A DNA stretch of 64,000 bases from positions 124,001 to 188,000 of the forward strand of contig BQMF02000135.1 of assembly GCA_027922465.2 (NCBI GenBank), read 5' to 3'. Shown here piece by piece: positions 56,380-64,000 of this stretch. The position numbers and the translations under genes are program-made. The notes below the pieces were generated by a model that was not told where the DNA came from, searched no databases, and saw nothing but the letters and a program-made list of their open reading frames with translations. The stretch comes from Turritopsis dohrnii (taxonomy: Eukaryota; Cnidaria; Hydrozoa; Anthoathecata; Oceaniidae). Within the stretch, counting starts at the first letter, position 1. Each line of letters opens with the position of its first letter.

Positions 56380-57885
56380 TTATCTTAAATGTTGCTTCTC
56401 GCCATCTCTTTCATCAGTATGGTTTCTTCTGTACAACACTGCCACTGTAATTACAACAATTAATGACAATATACAGAGCACAATGAGTATGATGTAACCT
56501 ACACCAAGACCACCACCATCCTTATCAGCAGATCCTTTCTTCTTTTCACAACGATTGCCTTCATATTGACTGGTACAGTTACATCGATATGCTGATTCAC
56601 TCACTTCTATGCAGGTACCATTATGAAAACATGGATTAGGGTAACACACTTTCTTTACTTCACACTTGTCTCCTTGGAAACCAGCTGTGCAATTGCACGA
56701 AAAAGCAGTTTCGTTAACAATGTTGCAAACTCCGTTATTCTGACATGGATTTCGAGCACACATGATTTCCTGTTCGCAGTGTTTACCTTTAAAACCATAT
56801 GCACATGAGCAGTTGTAAGTACTCTTGGAAAACACATTACAGGTACCATTGTTCACACATGGATTGTAAGAACATATTGTACAATTCAATAAATTATTGG
56901 TAACAACATCCATTATCCATATGGTTTCTACAGAATTTGGTAAACGACAAGTCCCATTTATTTTTACATTTGGTTCTGTCTTGGCAAACTGCTGGAAAAG
57001 TTCGTATAGATGGCATTCACAAGCTAAAGGATTATTGGACAAGTCAAGTTTTATATAAAGAGCTGTATCAATAAATGCATCTTTTTGGATGGACTTGAGT
57101 TGATTTCCAGATAGATCTATTATATCTGGCTCTAACTTACTGAATGTTCCAGGTTCAATGGAAGAGATACTATTATTAGCAATGAAAATATTGTATACAG
57201 ATTTCATATTCCTGAAGAGTTTTGGATTGAGTTCTGTAAGTGAATTGTTTGTGAGCCATAGATCTTGAAGATTTCCCAAATCATCAAAAGTCCCAGCATC
57301 TAGACTCTTGATTCTGTTATTTTCCAAACTGAGTTTACGTAGATCGTGCAAATTTGAAAATGCTGTATCAGCTATTTTTGAAATCTGGTTACCTTCCAAG
57401 TATAAGCTGGTAAGTTGAGGTGTATGTTTGAAAACATTATCTCCAAGATTTGTCAAAAGGTTACCATACAAATCTAAATCTTTAATATTGCCATAAGTTT
57501 CTAAGTCACTTTCCTTAAGTTCTGTGAACTGATTTCTGTTCAAGAATATTAAAGCTAGCTTTGGCAAATATGTGGAGATGTTTTGTGGGAAGCCTGTCAT
57601 AAGATTATTGCCCAGATATAAGCCAACTAATGAACTAAAATTTTTAAACAATGCAGTGGGGAAGTACTTGATTCGATTTTCAGCAAGATATAATTCCCTG
57701 GCAACTGATGTTAAGTTCCCAAATCCATTAGCAAGTGAAAGCAAATCTTCATTGCTGATATTCTTTCGAAAACATTGAATCTTTGACTTTAAGCATGTTT
57801 CACATTTATCAGGACATTTTGCCACCACCACAAAACCATGCAAACATAACAGACAACCACAGATTGTAATATATAAACTTTTCAT
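56380..57885 (-). CDS. Single-pass membrane protein with leucine-rich repeats and three EGF domains
   Basis: 501 residues in one uninterrupted frame. Residues 1-22 are a signal peptide (MKSLYITICGCLLCLHGFVV). Residues 24-40 are an LRRNT-type Cys cap (CPDKCETCLKSKIQC). Next come about nine to ten LRRs of the LxxLxLxxNxI type, an LRRCT cap starting NPLACECHLYELFQQF, then three EGF domains (CSYNPCVNNGTC, CARNPCQNNGVC, CYPNPCFHNGTC, each closed by a C-C-C pattern). Then a Gly-rich stalk, one TM (VGYIILIVLCILSLIVVITV) and a short basic tail. The layout recalls Slit fragments and vasorin (LRR plus EGF, cell surface), but three EGFs and no FnIII match neither; no orthologue is claimed. Likely an adhesion or signalling protein. 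ATG at 57883-57885 opens the signal peptide. Confidence 0.92.
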   Translation of the reverse strand: MKSLYITICGCLLCLHGFVVVAKCPDKCETCLKSKIQCFRKNISNEDLLSLANGFGNLTSVARELYLAENRIKYFPTALFKNFSSLVGLYLGNNLMTGFPQNISTYLPKLALIFLNRNQFTELKESDLETYGNIKDLDLYGNLLTNLGDNVFKHTPQLTSLYLEGNQISKIADTAFSNLHDLRKLSLENNRIKSLDAGTFDDLGNLQDLWLTNNSLTELNPKLFRNMKSVYNIFIANNSISSIEPGTFSKLEPDIIDLSGNQLKSIQKDAFIDTALYIKLDLSNNPLACECHLYELFQQFAKTEPNVKINGTCRLPNSVETIWIMDVVTNNLLNCTICSYNPCVNNGTCNVFSKSTYNCSCAYGFKGKHCEQEIMCARNPCQNNGVCNIVNETAFSCNCTAGFQGDKCEVKKVCYPNPCFHNGTCIEVSESAYRCNCTSQYEGNRCEKKKGSADKDGGGLGVGYIILIVLCILSLIVVITVAVLYRRNHTDERDGEKQHLR

Positions 57886-58935
57886 ATTGTTAACAATCTA
57901 TAATGAAAACGAAACGTGAGTAAAATTGAATACAATGCGATCCGTGTTGTCTCATCTCAATCTTCCATATTTTCATCATTATCATGTGATGTTTTCGGTT
58001 TTGGTTTGGACTATTAAAAATGTATTAGCCTTGGTTCATTACCACAACAATCCGACCATGTTTATTTTTTTTTGTTTGGTTTAAATGGGCGTGAAATCAT
58101 CAACTTCGAACCCAGCGTCTCTTGCTTTTTTTGAGATATAAAATGACAATAGCAGGAAATAAATAAAACTTTATTAAATCAATTCATTATACTTAATAAA
58201 TTTAGCACGAAGATTTTGGTTAAAATCGTTATAATCTTGTATTACAAAAACCTCATGTTAATTTTATTATTGAATTGAATGGACTATAAAATGTCACAAC
58301 AAACAACCACTTTATTTTAATAATATTTATGCAAGTGCTCTTAACTAATCTCTTATTCAATCAAGGAAGTTTTTTTTCATCATGCCTGTTGATAGAGAAT
58401 AACAGGAGATAGGGGATAAATTTGAATAATAAAGGATAACCGTAAGTGCCTTAAAGCTAAGGGGACACGAGCAACATTTTTCGTGCGATTGCAACAAATT
58501 TCACCCATAAAAAATATCAAATCAGTTTGATATTTCTTTTTGTTGCTGCAACAAATTTTTCATGTTGCAAATGCGTTTTGTAAAATGTCGCTAGTGTCCC
58601 CACATTTGCAACATGCTTTTATAAAAAACTTTTGTTTTTAATCCAATGACATTCGTTTATTTTTGCTGACATGTCAAAACAAGTTGGCTTCGGTAATCAT
58701 AACAACATGGCTTCCAACGAGAGCACGCAGTATTTTGCTGCAACAAATTCAACATAGACGAAAAATAAAAAATGTTGTCCTTGTCCCCGAAGCTTTACAG
58801 TTCCTTAACCATTAAGGAATTAATAACCGTGACATTTTAAAGAAATCCTATAGTGTGTATCAAAATGTCTTATCCACCAACTTTCAAGGCGTATATCTCA
58901 TTACATGTCTGATAAAATATGTGAATTTTATATCC
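57886..58935. other. 5' flank of the LRR/EGF gene
   Basis: Non-coding AT-rich sequence holding the presumed promoter of the minus-strand LRR/EGF gene and one MITE (58459-58789). No promoter motif stands out. Confidence 0.5.
58459..58789. mobile_element. MITE with a 5-bp duplication AAGCT
   Basis: Ends aaggggacacgagcaacatt and, inverted, aatgttgtccttgtccccg, flanked by aagct on both sides (58454-58458, 58790-58794). Inner copies of tgttgcaacaaat. 331 bp, non-coding. Confidence 0.7.
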
Positions 58936-59514
58936 CTAGCCGCCAAGGCGGCGTCGTTCGCCGCCCGTGTTCAGGCTGCGTCCAGTTCACGAAAAATAAA
59001 ATATAGGAATTTGCGATGACAGGTGTGCCCATGTTGAAGAGCTCGAAAAACTGATCAAAAAAATGTATGGGATCGTTTTGCTACGACCAACCGTTACGGA
59101 GGTATCGTTGATCAAAATTTTGATGACGTCATAGACCCGTCCCCCGAAAAAATTAGACCCAAATTTTTCGTGTCCCAATCGCCTGTATCGCGGACCCCAA
59201 AAAACGTCAGTTATCCCTATTGGTTACTGAGATAAATTTCCCTGAACGTCGTGTTCTAATTGGGTCTCAATGGAATGGCTTCACATTGACGTCGCGCAAA
59301 AGATAAGAAATCATTTCTCTCACAACTCACCTACCATTTTGCGTGACAGACAAACAAACAGACAAACAGAGGCTTTAAAAATGGCGGTCAGCCACGTGTG
59401 TTTTTATTTTCCCTAGGTATATTTTTTTCAATATCGCAACAGAAGATGGCGGATGTCTAACCGTCATTTTTTTATTGGAAAGTCATAAAAGCGGTCGACA
59501 AAGGTCAGCACCCT

Positions 59515-60771
59515 TTGGAATTGTTAAAATTCGCCGCTAATAACGCTTATCAGTACGCAGAAAAGAAAATGAAATATCACAAATTTGCAACATTCAATGT
59601 TCAAGGCTTAAATAGCGACATCAAGAAAATGAACCTCGCTGACAACTTCTTGCAACACAATATCACGGTGATGATGCTGCAGGAGACCCGCATCAAAGGT
59701 CAAGGAGCGTTATCATCAAATGGTAACACATTCACACTATTCAACTCTGGTCACAAATCCAACTCCTATGCTGGAACCGGCTTCCTCGTATCAGATTGCA
59801 ACACAACCTTCAAGCCGATCTCAGAAAGATTATGTATACTAACATCTACGTTCAAAAAATCAAAATATATGTTCATCAGCGCATACGCACCGACAAACGA
59901 ATCAACTATCAAGGATCCAGAGAATACTAGAACATTCTATGAAAGCCTATCTAATATCATCAATAGCGCTAACAAAAACGACATTGGTATTGTCGGAGGT
60001 GATTTCAACGCCAAAACTAAAATACCTAACCGAGATCATGCATTGAACAAAACTGTCGGGAAATACGCAGAAAGTAATATTAACAAGAAAGGAGAAAAAC
60101 TTATCGAACTATGTAATATTCATAATCTCCGTATAACTAATACTTTCTTCAAGCACAAGCCAATCCATCAAACAACATGGACGTCACCAGCTTTCTACAA
60201 AAATATCACTGACTCAAAATCGAAGAAACCGAGAAAGAACCCATATCGCAACCAAATCGATTACATACTTGTTAGAAACACCGTTAAGATCAAGATTACT
60301 GACTCGAAGTCTACCATAGACAAGATCACATCGTCTGATCATAAACCTGTTATTATGACAACGAACACTGCATTTCGAAAATCAACCAACAGCAAATCTA
60401 ATAAAGGAATTGATTACATCAAACTCAAAACACATGCTATTAGATCAAAATACAAAGAGATGGTCGAAACGAAAATCAAGAAACTCGACCAAGATATCAC
60501 CAATAGCCAAGAAAAGTGGGATAGAATATCAAAAATCCTGATCAATTCTGCAGAAACCGTTGGCTACAAAAAACCAAACAACAAATCTGATAACACAGAC
60601 ATCATCATGTTGTCAAATATACAGAGACACATTCAGAAACAAATCGAGTCAACAAAAAATGAAGAGCAGGTAGCCGTTCTCAAAAGATACCGAAATCGAG
60701 TCATGTATGAAATACATCGCGAAAAGAAGCTACTAGAAAACAAGAACACTCATGAGCTGTCTCGAGCATAA
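59515..60771 (+). CDS. LINE apurinic-type endonuclease frame
   Basis: 418 residues. Endonuclease motifs in order: ATFNVQGLNS (Asn of the active site), LQETRIKG (Glu), SAYAPTNES, VGGDFNAKT (Asp-x-Asn), QTTWTSP, RNQIDYILV (Asp), SSDHKPVIM (Asp-His). All catalytic residues are present. The last 150 residues are a basic linker rich in Lys/Asn toward RT. Its end overlaps the RT frame by 20 bases in a different frame, so in an intact master copy the two are probably one polyprotein or are joined by frame shifting or re-initiation. It lacks an ORF1-type RNA-binding domain. Confidence 0.93.
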   Translation: MELLKFAANNAYQYAEKKMKYHKFATFNVQGLNSDIKKMNLADNFLQHNITVMMLQETRIKGQGALSSNGNTFTLFNSGHKSNSYAGTGFLVSDCNTTFKPISERLCILTSTFKKSKYMFISAYAPTNESTIKDPENTRTFYESLSNIINSANKNDIGIVGGDFNAKTKIPNRDHALNKTVGKYAESNINKKGEKLIELCNIHNLRITNTFFKHKPIHQTTWTSPAFYKNITDSKSKKPRKNPYRNQIDYILVRNTVKIKITDSKSTIDKITSSDHKPVIMTTNTAFRKSTNSKSNKGIDYIKLKTHAIRSKYKEMVETKIKKLDQDITNSQEKWDRISKILINSAETVGYKKPNNKSDNTDIIMLSNIQRHIQKQIESTKNEEQVAVLKRYRNRVMYEIHREKKLLENKNTHELSRA

Positions 60772-62524
60772 CCAAAATGAAAATGAGAAAATGTACGAGG
60801 CAGTCAAAATTATAAACAAATTGAAACCGAGACAACCCCTTCTGATATCATCTGATGAAGGTCTAACCACCAATGAAAAACAGCAAGCAAACATCATCGC
60901 AAAATACTTCAAAGGCATCTTCTGGAAAGACGCAGAACCAATGCCAGATGTTCATCCAACTCCGATGGCAAACCCTTTCACAGGAGAAGAGATACTGAAA
61001 GCCGTTCACAAAATGAAAACCAACAAATCGCCAGGCTGTGATGATGTACCTGTAGAGTTAGTAAAATATGCTCCAATTGAAATATTTCAACATATCGCAG
61101 ATATTTACAACAAAATCGCAACTCATGGGGAATGTCCGAGAGAGATCAACCACGGCATCCTTGTACCGCTACAAAAGCCTGGTAAAGCAAGAGAACCCAT
61201 GTCAAACCTACGCCCAATTACCCTTCTATCTACGCTGAGAAAGATTCTAGCCGTCGTCATGATGAGCCGCGTTGGTAAAAAAATGGATAAAGAGACTCCC
61301 ATCACGCAAGCAGCATATCGGAAAGGAAGATCCACAACCGAGCATGTATTTGCTACCGAGATTGTCATCGAACGTACAATTACATCGAAAAACGAAGCAG
61401 TCTGCCTCACTCTACTTGACATGAGCAAAGCTTTCGACAGCATCCGTAGAAAAGATCTCATCCAATATCTTCAGAACACCGTCAATCAAGATGAGCTGCA
61501 CATCATGAAGAAGATGCTCGAAGTATCATTGACCGTCAGATGCAGAAACAGCACAAGCGAAACTTTCCCTACTGATACTGGAGCCCCCCAAGGCGATTGT
61601 GCAAGTGCCAACAGTTTTACATACTATCTCGCGAAATCCCTGTGCAATCATAATCCAACAATACTCGACCATCAGTACTATCAACAAGCTATCGTCAACA
61701 ATGAGATCCCTGACCAGTTAGCTGAGCACAACTACTCTTCATGCACTCAAGTCAAGCATATCAACATCAATATGGAGTACGCTGACGACTTGAGCAAGAT
61801 CACCAGCGACCACAACAATATTAGGCGATACGAACATGAACAGCCGATTAAACTGGGAGCAAAGGGGCTCCAAGTAAACGAAACCAAGACGGAGAGATAT
61901 ATTATCACCAGAAAGCATCAAGAATGGAAGAAGTGCAAGCTGCTCGGTACTCTACTTGACACTGACGAAGACATCAAGCGGCGTAAAATACTATCCATCA
62001 ACGCTGCAAACAACCTCAAACTGTTCTTCGAGAATAATAAACTGTCAACAGCCACAAAAACGAAAGTTCTCGAAACGTACGTAGAGCCAATATTTCTGTA
62101 TAACTCGGAGACATGGACATTAACCAAAACGCAAGAACAATCTATTGACGCGTTTCAACGGAGACTCCTCAGAAAGTATGTGTTCAATGTGAAATGGCCG
62201 AAAACCATGAGTAATGAAGCAGTTTATAAACGATCAAAAGTGGAGCCATGGAAAAAGAAGATCACCCTACGTAGACTCAAATGGTTCGGTAAAGTGACGA
62301 GTCTCCCTGAAGAAATACCAGCTCAACAAGCGCTGAGATATGGACTGGCCGAATACCCTAAACCACGTGGGAAACCAAAAACAACATGGATTTCCAAGGT
62401 CAAAGAAGATTTATCTAAAATGAACTTAACATGGGAGGAAGCTGTGAATATAGCAAAAGCAAACCTGACAGTATGGAATAACACAATCGATGAACATTTA
62501 AAGACTATTCAAGATCTTTTGTAG
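60752..62524 (+). CDS. LINE reverse transcriptase frame
   Basis: 590 residues starting at an ATG inside the end of the endonuclease frame. RT motifs: NKSPGCDDVPVELVKY, LRPITLLSTLRKILA, AYRKGRSTTEHVFA, LTLLDMSKAFDSI (catalytic Asp), DTGAPQGDCASANSF, MEYADDLSKI (the YADD box), GLQVNETKTERY, KLLGTLLD. The C-terminal part has LYNSETWTL, AFQRRLLRKYV, RLKWFGKV and RGKPKTTW, as in RTE/CR1-like LINEs of invertebrates. No stop or frame shift inside. TAG at 62522-62524, followed by a short UTR. It copies the element's RNA at the target site. Confidence 0.93.
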   Translation: MSCLEHNQNENEKMYEAVKIINKLKPRQPLLISSDEGLTTNEKQQANIIAKYFKGIFWKDAEPMPDVHPTPMANPFTGEEILKAVHKMKTNKSPGCDDVPVELVKYAPIEIFQHIADIYNKIATHGECPREINHGILVPLQKPGKAREPMSNLRPITLLSTLRKILAVVMMSRVGKKMDKETPITQAAYRKGRSTTEHVFATEIVIERTITSKNEAVCLTLLDMSKAFDSIRRKDLIQYLQNTVNQDELHIMKKMLEVSLTVRCRNSTSETFPTDTGAPQGDCASANSFTYYLAKSLCNHNPTILDHQYYQQAIVNNEIPDQLAEHNYSSCTQVKHININMEYADDLSKITSDHNNIRRYEHEQPIKLGAKGLQVNETKTERYIITRKHQEWKKCKLLGTLLDTDEDIKRRKILSINAANNLKLFFENNKLSTATKTKVLETYVEPIFLYNSETWTLTKTQEQSIDAFQRRLLRKYVFNVKWPKTMSNEAVYKRSKVEPWKKKITLRRLKWFGKVTSLPEEIPAQQALRYGLAEYPKPRGKPKTTWISKVKEDLSKMNLTWEEAVNIAKANLTVWNNTIDEHLKTIQDLL

Positions 62525-62906
62525 AGCAAAATCTTTTGTATGTAAATCTTCTATGCGTACTTAGGTAGTGTAAATTTCTATTTACGGAATAAACCTATTG
62601 AATGAATGAATGAATGAAACAGAGAATCGGCTATTAATGTATAGACTAGCCGCCAAGGCGGCGTCGCTCGCCGCCCATGTCCACCTGCTCTGTATCACTG
62701 TATCAATAAACGTCAAATTTCCTTATAAACGGCTCGTATAACTTGTGCTCAACCAGAAGCAGATTCGAAGTCACAACCTCTGGTAAAACCAATCTTTTAT
62801 CAGTGTAACAATACACTCAAAACGTAGAGAGAGAAAACTTCAACTTTTTATTAACTTTTGTTTTAAAAAAAGTTACGCGCTCTAACATGGGTGCTATCAA
62901 ACGTAA

Positions 62907-63571
62907 AGGTGGATTTACACACGTCGAAATTTTCGATCGAAATTTTCGATCGAAATTTTTTAAGCTTGCTGATTGGCTGAGAAAAATCATCTGACTTTTC
63001 TTCTTCGAAAAAAATACTCTTCGAAAAAGTTGAAACTTTTCAACTTTTTCGTGACGAATTTTTTTCGAAGAAAAGCTAAACCAATCAAAATCGCTGTTTT
63101 AAACTTGTTTTGCTGTGTCCATCAAAACGTGCAAATCAAACATGGACGTTAATCCAGAAGTGCTGCATATGCTTTATTTTGCGCTGTTTTTCAGCAGCAA
63201 GACAAACAACAAGAACTTCTGTCTCCCGAATATATTGCTAGTAACGAGAATTGTGAAGAATATTCAGAGTCGTGTAATAACATTTGACGTACAAGCATAT
63301 GGAATTCACCCTTCTGTTCACACTCTTGGTAAATCAGACGTACCCACATTCTCTTTTGTTCTGCTTTTATTTTCTTCTTATACTTAATCAGGAGCAACAA
63401 CCTCGTTAATATTATTTTCTATACAGAAGAGCCCTGCACTTCATGTTTGTTTACATAAGAAATGGCGCCTTTTTTCGTCAGTGTGTAAATTAAAAATGAA
63501 AATTCGACGCAAAAATTATCGATCGAAAATATCTATTCGATCGAAAAATTTCGACGTGTGTAAATCCACCT
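62907..63571. mobile_element. Harbinger-like MITE with TAA duplication and CGATCGAAAATTT repeats
   Basis: Inverted ends aggtggatttacacacgtcg / its reverse complement, flanked by TAA (62904-62906, 63572-63574). Inner copies of gatcgaaattttcgatcg lie near both ends. 665 bp; open frames inside are not recognised. Confidence 0.8.
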
Positions 63572-63574
63572 TAA

Positions 63575-64000
63575 GGGGGAAATGGTTTCTCTTCTTAAAA
63601 AGTTCACACGGAGGAGAGAAAAAAGGCACGTGCTAAATGAATAAATAGAATAAAAAAACGTTCGATCAGAACGCTTAACAATTAAAAGAAGAAATTAATT
63701 TATTAAAAAAAAAGCAAAAAAAAAAAAAAAAAAACATTTTGTTTTGATATGATACTCTTTTTACCAGGGGCGGACGCAGAAATATTTTGTAGGTACAGCT
63801 CAACTTTTCGGATTCCAATAAGTATTCCGATTCCCGATTTTTATTCGGGACAACCCGATTTCCGGAAAATGCCGTCCGAAAATGTGCGATCATTTTAACA
63901 GACGAGTTCTGTCACAGTTACTCACGGTGAACACCCCAGACACCAAAATTACCTTTCACTAAGCATTGCAACCACAGAGCCATAAAGATAGAAGCCAAAA
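63575..64000. other. Right edge, no gene recognised
   Basis: AT-rich with an A-run at about 63705-63735. A short open frame on the minus strand (63675-63893) has a poly-Phe end produced by that A-run and is not credible as a gene. Confidence 0.4.

Larger units (their letters stand above)
58936..62680 (+). mobile_element. EN/RT LINE with hairpin repeats at both sides and (GAAT)n tail
   Basis: A non-LTR retrotransposon: about 560 bases of 5' leader, an endonuclease frame and an overlapping reverse-transcriptase frame, then a short 3' UTR with aataaa and a (TGAA)n tail ending near 62616. A 35-base motif (ctagccgccaaggcggcgtc...) stands at 58936-58970 and again at 62646-62680 in direct orientation. 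The exact 5' end and any target duplication are not certain. Confidence 0.8.

Noticed and set aside
63675..63893. 72-codon minus-strand frame ending in poly-Phe
   Set aside because: The end is produced by an A-run; no domain or context.

Overview
This is a stretch of an AT-rich, intron-bearing animal genome. Gene content and repeat load suggest an early-branching metazoan, most likely a cnidarian: the coding exons follow GT-AG rules with clean phases, the receptor family is animal-specific, and the double-stranded-RNA-binding domains resemble the plant-like (HYL1-type) ones known from Cnidaria. The species cannot be named from the sequence. No tRNA, rRNA or CRISPR array was seen.

Layout. (1) 607-12147, minus strand: one 27-exon gene, reconstructed by splice sites and phases, for a DCC/neogenin-type netrin/RGM receptor (signal peptide, 4 Ig, 8 FnIII, one membrane helix, a 20-cysteine juxtamembrane cluster, a P1-like PPDLW motif). 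Its cytoplasmic tail then runs in frame into three tandem double-stranded-RNA-binding domains (dsRBDs) and an SR-rich linker, and ends with a canonical P3 motif. This receptor/dsRBD fusion is the most striking observation in the window. (2) 12148-17395: gene desert with a TA/GA microsatellite. (3) 17396-28909, minus: complete pecanex-like protein 4 (PCNX4) in 7 coding exons, its introns filled with small inverted-repeat elements. (4) About 29036-38750: a dead CR1/L2-like LINE (PHD finger, endonuclease, reverse transcriptase; minus strand) broken by nested DNA transposons: a hAT-like element holding a TTAA-flanked Kolobok-like element (THAP and P2X7-C-like proteins), an apparently intact mariner-type element with about 220-bp terminal repeats, and a pogo-like element holding a second hAT-like element. 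(5) 40206-52062, plus: adenylosuccinate synthetase (ADSS), 15 exons, with an 8.7-kb first intron carrying a pogo/Tigger element, a hAT transposase relic, a hAT MITE and a long G-run. (6) 52063-56379: non-coding with a MITE. (7) 56380-57885, minus: an uninterrupted reading frame for a single-pass LRR/EGF membrane protein. (8) 58936-62680, plus: a young-looking endonuclease/reverse-transcriptase LINE with two overlapping frames, followed by a Harbinger-like MITE.

How the parts relate: ADSS (purine synthesis) and PCNX4 (multipass membrane protein) are housekeeping-type genes with no obvious link to the receptor. The receptor is self-contained. If transcribed as modelled, it places RNA-binding-type domains on the inner face of the membrane, between two motifs that DCC-family receptors use for signalling. 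All exon coordinates come from reading splice signals and phases by eye; no transcript data or database search was available.
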